From assembly GCA_016859345.1 (NCBI GenBank), contig CM029131.1, positions 11,582,099 to 11,646,098 of the forward strand: 64,000 nt of DNA, read 5' to 3'. Numbering within the stretch: position 1 is the stretch's first letter; each line of letters begins with the position of its first letter. Source of the DNA: Istiophorus platypterus (Eukaryota; Chordata; Actinopteri; Istiophoriformes; Istiophoridae). A program made the translations under genes and the position numbers. The notes under the pieces were generated by a model, which was not told where the DNA came from, ran no database searches, and was given only the letters and a program-made list of their open reading frames with translations. Of this stretch, positions 11,816-24,067 are shown piece by piece.

Positions 11816-14800
11816 TCACGACTCAGCGGTGGGTCGTATCCAGCTGGCGGGGACCCACTGAGGCTCGTCCTGCGCCTTCCTCACTGCCGTCAGCAGCTGG
11901 ACGCAGGAGTCCTGCAGCTCGTCGTTGATGATCACGTGGTCGAAAAACTGCCAGTAGTGGGACTCAATCTTCCGGGCTGCCTCCTCCATCTCCTGGAAGT
12001 CTTCGCTCTGTTGGAGGAAACAAAATCAGACCTGATTCCAGCTTTTTTATTTGGGGCCCTTTGTTTCCTGTTCTCACTCATATGTGCAAATAACCTCAAA
12101 CCAAATTAAAATATGTTTTTTTTATGTCTGTTACAACATCTAAAAACTTCAAATCACAAAAAAAAAATTAGCGTTCCACTGGCCTTGCTAAAAAATACTG
12201 ATGATGTCTGTATTAGTTCAATGTGGAATGTAAATAGTATAGATTTGATAAAGGATATTATTGGATATTCCTGTCAGATCTTTCTAAGAAACATTGCCGG
12301 AGTGTGACAGAGGCTGTCCCAGCCTGAGGTGAAGTGGCAGATGTACCAGAGTAAAGAAAACATGGCCATGGGAGAGTTTTTACTTTGAACGGTCGGTTGA
12401 CGTAATAGTTGGTGGTGATGTACGAATCCTGTCTGGTCTCCCGGAGGCGCTCCAGAGGCGGTGGCTTTACGTAGATGATGTAGGCCTTCAGCTCGTGGGT
12501 CCTCACTGCCTGAATGGCCTAAATAGAGACAGGTAAGATGCGAATAAAGAACGTTTGAATTAAAGCTGTTGTGTTTCTCATTTTATAAAAGTGAGCGGAC
12601 AATAAGAAACTACTTCTGTTGATGGTGTTTTACGATGGTTTTGTTCCAATTTAAGCCCCTGGTTAAAAGAATGATGTTACTTTAGACTTACAGAGGATGT
12701 TAATGTCATTAAATGGATAAATGAAAGTTTGGAAAAAAAGTTCTTCTTGACTCTCGACGGGGGCTTTTAAAGCTTGAGTTTTGGCCTTTAGTGGGAATCT
12801 CTCTCTCTGTGCCTTATTTACGTTTGGCTCGATGTCAACAACGCAGATCTTTCCGCTGTTTAAAACGTCCTTCACCGACTCAATGCTGGTGCCGTACATA
12901 TTCCCTTTGTACTCCCCGTACTCCAGGAACCTGTCGAACATCATTGGTTCATGTCAAAAACACAAGGGACCAATGACTAGCATTACAAAAGATTCATAAC
13001 TCATAACTTTATTTAAAGCCCACATGGAAAAGAAAACAAGATTCTTCAAAAATCAGACCAGCTTTATAGACTCTAATCCATACCATGATTATTCTATCCA
13101 CAGAAAAAACAATCATAAATACGATGTTTTAAGTTTATGAGCATTTTGTAATTGAAAAAAAAAATCATAATGATCATTATGTTGTATTTAAACTTTATAA
13201 AAATGACACTGAAATGTAGCAGCATCTCCACTACCCTCATTCCTTATTCATGGATTCACTGCAGGCTCAGCTGTACCTGTTGTTATAAACCATGTTGTCA
13301 AAGATTTCTCGGCTGGTGAAGAAATATTCTCTTCCAGACTCCTCATATCCTCTGGGGGCTCTTGTGGTGTCTGGTCATGGACAAACAAAAAAAAGAAACT
13401 CATTATTTACATTTTATAAAGCATGTTCATTTTTCTCTTCTAAACAAACAGTCATTTGGCAACTACAAAGCTGGAAGAAAAAGGAAAAAACAAGACTTTG
13501 TGTGTTTTTCAGGGGTTTTTTTGTGACCCATGATAAATTCTTTTTGACCATTTTGTTCACTCTCTCACACTCTCTTTGGATGCTGAGTGGTCGATACATA
13601 CGAGGTAACGCTCCCTGGTAGATGTTGGGATTCATTTCAATCAGGCGCCTCCGAAGTTCATTCACACCCACACCTGTAGGGCCTGCGAAGACCGGAAAAT
13701 GTCTAAAGCTTCATCATAATCAGATACTTAATCACACTGTTCCAACCATATTTCATTCTTTATTTGCTGTCTGATCAATGAAATAAAAAAATTTTCACGT
13801 ATATGCAGGTTTGGTAAGAAATATAAGTTGTGTTTTATAAGTTAAACTAATGTAATGTTGCCCTGAAGCCCATTCTAAATCATCTATAATGTTTTATTTT
13901 CCTGTTATCAGGATCGTGGTCATTGTACCTAGGAGGGCGATGAGGCGGTGTGTGTCCTGTGGGTAGTAGCGCTGGTAGCGCACCACCTCCTCGTAGGGGC
14001 TGTTGAGGGCGCTGTAGCAGCTGCTGGGGCAGCGGGTGTGGCAGGATGGCTGGGTGGTGCTGTGAGACCGCCGCCTGCACAGACGCATGCTGCGCCTGAA
14101 GCCCGCTGGGGGGAAAACGGAAATTAAAAAAAAAGAATTAACTGATCCTTGAGGAATGATTCATGACAAATAACCACAGAAATCTGTAAATAAAACACAA
14201 AGGATGTGACATAAATGATGGTATTTATGTTTGAACACTCACCTAAGTAAATCCCTTCAATGTTGCTGCTGAAGTCATCCTCTTCTGGTTTTGGTTGAAG
14301 AGAAACAGTGCAATAAATGGATGTAAATGGAGGAAATAATGGGTAAATAAAAGAAGGAAATGCAGATACTGAGGATACTAAGGCTGCATGGTGCACTGAA
14401 AAATAACCAATATTACACTAAATAAAAGCACAGAAATTTATGGAATATTCAAAAGACATTGATTTTTACCACATTAGAGTTCAAACTTACCAGAATCATT
14501 ATTCTATAATTTACATACAGTCAGAATTTCATGACAATGAAGAGGAGGACAAGAAATCTCATACTAGAGCCACATATGCAAAAAGAGTAATGCTTTACCT
14601 TAGCATTTGTAATGAATATAAAAACCCTTAATAAATGGTTAAGAACACATAGTAGTATAGTTTTTTTTTTCAGTTTTTAAAGGGAAAAATAAATTCAGCT
14701 GAAGGGAGAAAGTAATTATGCGGACACAAAAAGAAAATCCTTATTTTAAAGTTAAACACAAGATAATTCATATGAGATCCAAAGAGTAGCGATACTATTT

Positions 14801-17800
14801 AGTACTACACTTCCATAAAGTTAATTTATTTATTCTACAGCCTATAGACAGAAATAGACAAAATGAACAAGATCTAATGACTAAAACAACAAATGGACTA
14901 AAAAAGCTTCCTCTCCAACAGGTTGAATGGTTGCAACCAAGACTTTTGGAAACCAGGCATCTGGTTTCCAGTAAAGACTCAAACCTAAACTGCAGAAAAC
15001 CATTACATCCAAAGTATCTGTGTTTTTGTGACTTAAAATATTTATACAGGGGATTTATTTTGCAGTACTGGAACTGATGGGAAGAGACTTGTCAAAATCA
15101 AGTAGTAGGGGCCGAGATATCGTGACTTTTATTCAAAAAGTCTGCATCCTACAATTTCCACAATGCAACACACCTAGCTTAAAACAGGCCTTCTGTTAAA
15201 AATCTCTAGCCTACAAGTACATCTGATTTAAAGTCAATTAAAATCAATGGAGTACCCCTTTAATTTACTTTAATTTTTTCATTCATTTCATTTCTATTTG
15301 GTCAAAATACTTTTGAAAATTTTTGGGCTTAGTCTCTCTCAGGGAGATTAAAAGACAAATGACCACAGTTTTCTCACCTTCTCTGAGTTCCTCTGACATT
15401 TCACCATCAGACAGCACAAAAGTTTGGAAAAGAAAGAATAAGAAAAGCTTCGGATGAAGGACGGGAAGCAGAGCGACCCTTCATATTTGTATTTTTTTGA
15501 GTAGTTTCAGTGCCAGAACAGATTGAATCAACAAAGACTTACCTACCAGATTCAAATGCCTCCTCATCTGTCAGAGAGAGAGAACACACAGGGGAAATTA
15601 ATCACAAAGCAGCAAAGACATACAATAAGCTTGTGTAATGGAGATTTAAAGAGCACATGAACATGTTCAACAGAGCAACAAACGACAAGTGAGGCCTCAC
15701 CTGCTTCAACGCATTTCTCATCAATGGCCATCAAGTCTTCCTCTGTGGATGAAAAGTAAATAGTGTTATCTGCAACAGAACCTGTAAAAACTTTGTGTAG
15801 TTTTCAGTTTTGCCTGAATCATGCAGGGTGATCTCTCCTTACCTTCTTCCACTGTGCTCACTTCAGTAAGCGTGAAGTGGAGTGAAACACAACGAAAACT
15901 CAACTGTGATACCAGCTGGTACAGGGACCGTCACTTTTTCATAGTGTCTGCTTGTGGGGGGGGGGTCGTTAAAAGTCTCAGACGAGTCAAAGGAAAATCT
16001 GGGCTAAACTTACAGGTTTGGATGCAGGCATGCGGCTGATAAGGTTGAGACCACCAGAATTCCCTCTGCTTCCTGTCACCACACACAGATTGAGGGTTGA
16101 AATGATGCCACATCACACCACATACTACAAACTCCACAACAACATACAGTATGTTATATATATGTTGAGTTTCAAGTTATAATGCTGCTGGTACCCTCAG
16201 AATCTAACCCTAACACCACATAATTAAATAAAGATATTAAGTATACAGTAAATCTGCTTTATTGGATTTACTGTACTATCTGTTGAAGTTAGCAGGCAGC
16301 ATCTAAGTTTAGAAAAACAACTCTTTATCATTAAATTATGTTAAAATAATTTATGTCTGCAAGATGCACGTATTCTGATGATTATCTGATAAATTAATCA
16401 TTAAAAGTCTTTAAAAATATCTGAAAATAGTGAAAAATGCAGATTATATCTTCCCACATGTCTCATGGTGATGCCCTCAAATTGCTTTTATGTCCAACAA
16501 ACAGTCCAAAACCCAAATAAAATCAGTTTGCAATGATATAAAAGAGAGAATATCAGCAAATGTTCACATTTAAGATGCTTGAACTGATAAAGTTTAACAT
16601 TTTGCTTGATAAATGACTTATATTACTGATCTGTGATTGAGCGATCTAATAATTTCTTATGAATTCAAACACAGTTCGCCTACTTCCTGTGGGAATTAGT
16701 GCAGCATAATAATACAGCAGTAAACAAGGAAAGACTTCTGAAACCTGAAAAACCTAGAAAAAGGTTTGATCGGACCGTTTTAGCAGGTTTGTGGAGGGGA
16801 TGAGGCCGGCGCAGGCCGTGTTGCTGGGCAGCTTCCTGGCCTGCCACCAGAGGGCATCCGTCTGGTCCACGATCTCCAGGACGTCGCCTTTCCTGAAGCT
16901 CATGCCGGCGTCGGCGCAGGGGATGGCCGAGTCCTGCTGGGGGCTGTAGTCGGCCATGGCCCGCACATAGAGCTGACACCAGATAAGTTTGTTTACAGCG
17001 ATGACATAGGAGTTTTTATTAGAGGAAAAAGAGAGGTAAAAGAACAAGGTGGGTGTAGATGGTGGTTTACCATCGTCTGGTTGTGGACTGGCCTTTCTGT
17101 GATGGGAACAACTTTAAACATGATGGTGCCTTGCGACCGCGCTTGCTGATTATTTATAAAGAAAAAACATGGATTAATTGGCTGAAAATGGTATGTATTT
17201 CAAGGAATCATTCACTTTAATGCATTTAGCTTTAAAATAAACTGTTCAGGAAGAGAGGACACAGTAAGTACAGAGAGTAGTAGGTGATTCAAGAAACGAT
17301 GACCTACCACAACTTGGATAACTTGCTCGGGCTCCATCCCGTTCACAGGAAATCCATTCACCTCTATGATTCTGTCCCCCGCATGGAGCAGACCTACAAA
17401 CAAACACACATAAATAAAAATGAACTTTGAAAAAGGCTCTGACATTCACTTTTCCTTGCATTAGGAACTTTATAGAGATTCTCTCAGTGTGAAACAGATA
17501 CCTAAATTCCAAATTCATTTTAAGTAACAAAAACATAGTTATTTCTAATTTCACAGAAAAACACACAACTATTTGTATTATCTCTTTTTTTCTACTTGTT
17601 TTTACCTAAAAAAAAAAAAAAAGTGCATAATCAACACGAAACGATAACATTTGGGCACTGATGATAATTCATGACCTTTGAGGAAGATAATGTAACAAAA
17701 CAATAAAAGCTCAAAGGTCCATTTACAAGCTTTCAAAGCTTCATCTCATGGTCTTCTTCAGCGAACAGAGCAGGCTCAAATATCGCCTGACAAGTGTTGA

Positions 17801-20800
17801 GCTTTGATCATGCTATAAAGTGAACTTTGACACTTATGTTGTGTGAGGAGTCAGGTTCTTTCGCTGGATGAAGACAGTGAGATACGGCTGAAGGCTCTGA
17901 CTAACTTTTACCTTTGAGCTGTGGTTATTTTGCTGAAATGCAATGAAAATCAAGATTCGGTATGTTTTTAAAGGGTAAGTTCTCTCTCAGTTGTTGTCTT
18001 GTAGTATTACCAACATGTTATTACCAAAACAAAGTTATTTCATACTTTAGTTAATGATATAAAACTAGAATATACAGTACAGTGACAATATTCAACACCA
18101 TTCTTGGTAGTGAAGGCTCACCACTTCGATCAGCCAGCCCTCCATGAATCACCCGAGCAATGAAAATTTCCCCAGAGATCTCATTTCTCTTTATAGTTGC
18201 TCCCTAGAACAAAAAGAGATGAAAAACTGAATTAATAAACCTGCTATCACGTGTGGGTCCAATCGAATCAAACCAATGAGGAAGAAAGAGTGAAACTGAT
18301 GGAGGTGAAACGGAAAAAAAGTTTGGAAGGTTTAACTCACAACAGTTCAGGCACAAACAAAACAATGACACAAATAATAGTCAACCAGAGCTCCACATGA
18401 ATAGTGGTGAAGTTCCTGGAATGAAAGGCTCCAGATGTTACACATCGCTGATGATAAGAGAGCGGGAGTGGAAATATGAAAGATTGAAATGTTCCTTCCC
18501 CAACATAAACAACAACACATGATGGATGAAAAAATCCACAAGAAGTGTCAACTACCACTGTGCATGTTTGCAGCTCAGCCACTCTGCGGCGACAGCTTGA
18601 AAGGATGCAAGAAGTCCATTTTGTCTTTTGTCAAGAAGTCTCTCATGTTGTCTTCTTTCTCTTCTTCTTCTTCCGCTGGTCTGAACAACCTCCTTTCACT
18701 GTGTTGGACGTCCCTGTGGGCTCGTCTAACAGACCATTGGTCAGGGGATGCTTGGACACTTGGTGGTGAGCATGGATGTGCTTCCTCTGTGGCGAAGGTG
18801 CATTTTTGGTTTTTAGGGTAGGTAGAGGTGATCTGTGGCAAGATACGAACAGACAGCTAGTGCCCTGGGAGGTGGAGGGAGCATCCTGGGAGCTGGTGAG
18901 GGAGCTGGAGGAGGAGTTGGAGGAAGGAAGTGACGGGAAGGGACCTCTGGATTGGGGAGCCAAAGATGGACACTGCCCTTGAGTCTTCATAGTATGGCTT
19001 TTCTTGGTTGCACTGTATTGCTCAGCAGCTGCGAGTTTTGGGGAGTTGATCACAGTCCTGGTGGCAGTGAGGAGTGTCTGTAGCCGGTCCACCACCTGAG
19101 TGAGGAGGACTAAGGCATGCGAGTTGTCCTGCACCGTTTCCGACATGCGCTCGGTGGCGGCTGCCATCTTTTCCCCCAAGAGCTTGATGTCCTTGGTGCT
19201 GTTCTCCATGGAGCTGGCCGCCAGATGCACAGTCGTCCTCAGCTCGTCCAGACTCTCCTGCTTGGCAAGCTCCACCGGCGGCACCGGGGGCAGCTCCACC
19301 GCACGGCGAGTGCGCAGGGGGCTCGGGGGAGCTGTGCGGATGCGAGGGCTTTGGCTTTGGAGACGACCTGGCACGCCTGGCTGGAGGTAGCCGTCTATGT
19401 TAGAGTAGTAGGGTACAGCTAGACAGGGGGGTGACATGGTCCAACGCCGAGATGTGGGAATCGGTGACGGGGCGTTCGGGGACTCTCTGGTTTCATCCTC
19501 ATTTTCGCTGTCTAGCTCCTCTATGATGTTGTCTCCAATGAGAAAGCAGACATTATTAATCCACGAAAAACCACAAATTGATGAGAAGAATGATGTAAGA
19601 TGGATGATGGGGGGGCGCAACGATGAATGATGAAAAAAACCAACAGGGCCTTGTTTCCTGAGAGCATCTTATGGTAAGGCTAAGATCATAACTGAAGACG
19701 TAGATTAACAATTGCATATGAGGAAGCTCTTGAAACTGCTAGAAAATCTGTAAAAACTAAAGATTATGTGGCTGCATCTTCTTTTTCTTTTTATTTATGG
19801 TTTGAGTCATAGATTGTGTCCACCTCATGACTCTAAGTCCAGTTATCTCTCCCTTGAGGGAAATATCCGGCTCTTTAGCTGCTAAATGCTCCTGTATGTT
19901 CTCCAGTTAGTCTAACTGTGTTTCTCTGCTGTTTATTGCTGAGCAGGTAGTCAACAGTGGCTTTTTAAAGCAGAACAGTAAAGTTAAACTAGCTAAAGAT
20001 TCAGCTCCAAATTTTCTGACATTGTTACCACACTATTATTTGCTAAATCATTATCAATTAGTTGAAGTATGTTCACCACTGTAGAAGCCCAATGTGACGT
20101 AGCTTTTATCCACCTGTGTGCACACTTTCTGTGTAGAATCTGTGTAGAAGTTTAGGTGCGTTTTTGTTTTTGTTTTTTTACTTCTAAGCTCGATCTTTAC
20201 CTGGAAACGAGGCCCAGATCTTTTCTTACCAATCAGAACAGAGCTGTAGACTGAAGGCGCAGAGTGGTTCAGGCTTTGCTCCCAGAGCAGATTGGTGTAA
20301 CAGACTCTACACTGGTTTGGTGATTTTCTACAGCACATCTGGCAGTTACACATTGGTTTATAACCAGGTGGAGGGTACGGCCGACCCCTCGCCTGGTGAC
20401 ATAGGGGTTCAGTTGGAGGGTAGCTGCCTCTCCGAACGCTACGCCAGGATGAAGCCTTGACATCCAGGCTCTGGCTCTGAGCTGCGAGGCTCTGGACCCC
20501 GTGCGTGCCACCTCGGTGAAGCCTCTGCTGGGTCAGGCGCCTCAGGGTATCCCAGTGACTGCGGATCCCTCCCCTGGAGCTTTTTGCACAGGAAGGGGAA
20601 GCACTGGGCAGCGGCAGCCCGACTCCCTGATGTTTACAAAGCTGTGAGACAAGAGAGTCACCCAAAGGTAGAGGAAAATGTTCAACACAGGCACTGTGCG
20701 ATTGAGAACTTCCACCGGGAAAACACCAAGATTAAAGATGGAATATCTGATATGGAGAGTAAGACTGCCGCTTCATTAGTCATCAGTACTTCCTGTTAAA

Positions 20801-23800
20801 AGAACTGTATAGTAAGACGTACCAAAAAGACATACCGATGACTAGTGGAACACATGGATATCAAGAATTTTGCAGACTGATAGTAAATGAGTGTCGGATG
20901 TCTCCTAAGCATTTTGTTTTTCTTAAAAATCCCTCTCCTCCAGGGGTTTCTGCAATGTCCACAGATGATTACACAAGATTATAGAATTCAAACATCTGCT
21001 CTCTGCCGGATGGAGTTAGCTGTTTGACTTCTATCCGGCAACTGCATATTAAAATATCCATAAGCATCTGCTTATACATTCCTGGCAAAAGAAGCCTCAC
21101 TGTGGTCCTATATATAATCAGAGCTCTCCTTGCTGTCACTAACTCAAAAGGAAAGGTCAACTAAACAGTTTTGGGGTTTTTTTGTAGTATGACTTCATGC
21201 TCTGGAACAATTTTTATGCTCTGTGAGGTTCTCTCCGATGGGTTTCCCTAATCCAAACAAAATTGTTTTTGTGACGAGGGATTAAAAAAAAAGAAAAAAA
21301 AGAAAAGAAATTCACATGTAGGAAGAGGGGTGATCCCATCAAAACGTGGCCTCATTCCCGGGTCACATAGTGCCTAAATAAATCGAAAGGGCTTGTCAGT
21401 ACATTAAGAGGCACCTGAAGAAGCTCTCCTGAACAATACCGCAGCAAAAAACCCAAAAAACTACAGCAGAATTACAAACCAAAACTCATTTGCGGGTTCT
21501 GTAATCTAACAAGGCTTAAATTTGGAGAGAGCAATGAGGAGGCATTAGCTGTGCAGCTCACCAGAGGCTGTTTGTTTTTGACCAGGCAGACAATTCTGGT
21601 GGCCTCCTCGTCATCCGGCAGGTCTTCAGGCATTGGTGGCAGCACCGGCTCATAGTCCCTCTGGGCCACCATATCATGAGCAGAGAGAAGAGCCTGCAAT
21701 ACACGTGGATCAGAAAGATTCTCCCTCGCAAACCACTGCACTGGTTGTCAAAATAAAAATGTACATTACTAAAAATTAGGAAATCAGATCAGTTATAGAA
21801 TACATGTTAGAAAAAAACACATCAGCTTTAACAACTGGTATTCTCAGCTTTTCTGTACATGATATAGAAATAAAGAAAATAAAGAAATTAACAAACAAGT
21901 CCAGGCCTCGTTTCTTACCTGCATGTGAGGCTGCCGCAGGAGACGGTAGAGCTCCTTGGCCTCTTCCGAGCAGCCTGGTAACGCCCTGATGTCGATCAGC
22001 AGCTACGCAGACAGGGAACCAACACATCCATCAGTTTGAGAAAAAAAAAAGGCTCCAAAAAACGACCGTGAGTGAGACATTGATTTGATGAAACAAATCT
22101 GGGTACAAACCTGAAGGGAGAGCCCTGAAGCATAGTCCAGAGTCGGAGCTGGGGAATCTCTCAGGTGTCTCTGAAGACACTCGTAAACCTGAGAACAGTG
22201 ACATCAAATAAAAAAAAAGAAATCTAATAATAAAAGTACTTATTGTATTTACAAGAAGTAGTTAATTAGCTTAAATGAAAACTCTATCCTCACACGCTCT
22301 GAGGATGTTATATGTTGTCAGATTTTTTTAATGTTGTTTTGAGATTAAATCAATCCACTACTTAGAGAGGTAGTTGTGTACACGTCCCATCCAATATTTA
22401 GGCCAGCACGCTGGACTTTAGCTCCCAAATAACTCGATTCAACCGGAAAAAGTGCAGTGTTTTTGCTACCAAACTTAGATGCAGCTGTGGTGAAAATATC
22501 TTTACAACTTCAACCAGCGAAAAAAAAAAAACATGTTAAACTGCCAATGACAAACCAAGAAGGTTAGTTAGCGAGTAATGAAAAAATACACAGTAATAGA
22601 ATTAAAAACTAAGTCACTACTTACTATTAACAGTTACAGTGACTAGTAACTTCAATTTCAATGTGCACATTGGCACTTGAGCATATAAGACAGACTTGAA
22701 AAATGTCAACTTGTCCTTTAGCTCATTTTGCTTTGGAAATATGAGAACAATCTGCCTCTTTGGACGGAAAAAATGCATAAGTCCCAAATGTCACCTGAAA
22801 AATAAAACTCTAAACTGATGACTGATGTCAATATTTTTGGAGCCGAAATAAGGGACTGAAGTGAATTTCTCGTTCCCTGTGTTTTCGGACCTTGAGCAGC
22901 GACTGCAACCAGGAGGCGTTCAACAAACTGTGGAGAATCTCCGCTCCATCGATGTCCTGGTTCACTGACTGCCTCACCTCCTCGATCACATCTGTCAGGA
23001 TCTGACGCAGGCCTGCAACACACAGAACATGCGTGCACAGACACACATACACACACACACAGCCAGATTATTGGAGTGCTAGAAGAAAACTTAAGTAGCA
23101 TTTCAGCATCATAAAATGTCATAATACACTGGATGACTACTACTGACCGTGTTCTCCAAGTTCACAATGGGGGTTTAACACCTGAGCCTCCACCGCCTGC
23201 CTCATGGTCATTGGAACTCGCGAACTCTGAACCACGACCACTCAATGACCACTCACCTGGACCGGAATTAACCTGGCAAAATGAAGGTAACACAATAAAC
23301 CTTTATTTTCTCCTTTCGACAGGAAGAAAGTTTGGTTAATGCCCCTAAAATGTTAAAACAAAGGTTTAAATATAATAATATACACTGTAGACTTGTATGT
23401 CCTATTGACAAATTAATTTTCTTTTGTTTCTTATACAATAGGTTTCTAAAGAAATCTAAACAGATCCACTGCTTATTTTTTAATTCAAGGCAAAATAACT
23501 AAAAACTGCAGTGAAATTTGATTAATATACAAAAAAAAGAAACAAGAAAAAAACAGCATTTTAAAATGGTTTTGTGCGTGTTTCTGTTTTTAATTCTACT
23601 AAATAATGAACAATTGCTGAAATAATGTAATGAATTTATATTATTGCCTATATTGACAGAATAGTCTTATTTTTTTAGAGTTTTTGAAGGGCTAAATTGT
23701 GACTTCCTTCAATTTTGTTGATTTCGTTCTCCATTTTTGAAAACGAGTGAACTTGAAAGCAATATAATGACAAGTTTCATGGCTTTCTGGTGTCTTTTTA

Positions 23801-24067
23801 GATATTTGTAACGTGTTTAGAAAGTTTATTTTTATTTTTTCTTTCACTATGATTGCATTCTCCTTTTCATCCTTTGCAGGCTTGCACAGGACCACCGAAA
23901 CCTTTAAGTACAGTCCCCTGTTGTCCGGCTCAAAACTGCCCCAACACACCCCCACTCAAACAAAAGACCATAAAGCCGTCTGATGGCCAGTAAACCTGAG
24001 ACTTCTGGGCCCCTTTTGTGGCGTCCCGCGCCCGGTTTGCCCCAGTACCGGTAATCCGTCTAGCCAT
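11816..24067 (-). CDS. mpp4: MAGUK p55 family member 4 (L27-L27-PDZ-SH3-GUK scaffold)
   Basis: Membrane-associated scaffold, known in mammals from photoreceptor terminals. Exons on the minus strand: 23996-24067 (tentative start), 23257-23272, 22891-23012, 22111-22188, 21919-22002, 21562-21693, 18122-18203, 17308-17393, 17071-17145, 16776-16972, 16014-16072, 15843-15860, 15701-15742, 15547-15567, 15378-15392, 14243-14284, 13929-14105, 13602-13682, 13277-13370, 12822-12930, 12384-12518, 11816-12007. The frame stays open to 642 aa (human about 637). Domains: two L27 (about 30-150), PDZ (158-245, GATIKRN, GGLADRSG, VIEVNG-like IIEVNG), SH3 (252-318, ALWWQARK), acidic hinge, then GUK (440-630, ending DEPQWVPASWI). 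The GUK loop GPTGVGVNEL lacks the P-loop lysine, as in other MAGUKs, so it is a binding rather than a kinase domain. The first coding exon is the weakest part; everything from 23012 down is firm. Confidence 0.93.
14243..16072 (-). other. mpp4: Run of very short mpp4 hinge exons
   Basis: Between the SH3-proximal exon 16014-16072 and the exon at 13929-14105 the hinge is encoded by exons of 18 (15843-15860), 42 (15701-15742), 21 (15547-15567), 15 (15378-15392) and 42 (14243-14284) bases. All five have lengths divisible by three and share the same phase, so any can be skipped without a frameshift. They encode an acidic segment with EEEED, IDEKCVEADEEAFES and EDDFSSN, matching the mammalian acidic hinge. 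Each has consensus GT–AG borders. Confidence 0.85.
16375..16640. repeat. MITE-like interspersed repeat, copy in mpp4 intron
   Basis: This stretch carries AACAGTCCAAAACCCAAA, GCAATGATATAAAAGAGAG and ATCAGCAAATGTTCACATTT, which I recognise as the inner part of the same percomorph repeat family seen at 42.4 kb on the other strand (from memory). It is intronic, between the SH3 exon and exon 16014-16072. Confidence 0.65.
18643..20665 (-). CDS. Unrecognised two-exon gene nested in an mpp4 intron
   Basis: I do not recognise this protein. Two exons, 20230-20665 and 18643-19532, join in phase through a consensus GTAAG donor and an AG acceptor to give 441 aa. They lie wholly inside the mpp4 intron 18204-21561, on the same strand. 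Visible features are a Cys-rich patch CNCQMCCRKSPNQCRVCY at about residues 106-123, an acidic stretch EELDSENEDE just after the splice, a Pro/Ser/Arg-rich segment, a probable helix around ELRTTVHL to VVDRLQTLL with little proline, a Ser-rich run and a basic tail QRKKKKRKK. The long ORF, the in-phase junction and the non-random composition argue for real coding. Bases 20642-20656 look like a 3' splice site (pyrimidine run then CAG), so the true exon may start there, fed by an upstream exon. In that case an alternative mpp4 3' end is possible, since the phases match. No clear AATAAA was seen between 18205 and 18642. Confidence 0.6.
19810..19995 (+). repeat. Teleost interspersed repeat in intron of nested gene
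   Basis: The segment contains ATCCGGCTCTTTAGCTGCTA, AATGCTCCTGTATGTTC and TGAGCAGGTAGT, motifs I recognise as part of an abundant percomorph repeat (from memory, unchecked). It lies between the two exons of the nested reading frame. Confidence 0.55.

Noticed and set aside
13674..13682. Acceptor giving an mpp4 GUK loop lacking the Pro-Thr-Gly
   Set aside because: The alternative upstream AG at 13683-13684 restores GPTGVGVNEL in frame and matches the family.
15090..15250. Repeat-like words GCATCCTACAATTTCC and CACAATGCAAC
   Set aside because: They vaguely resemble a fish repeat, but the match is too short to call.
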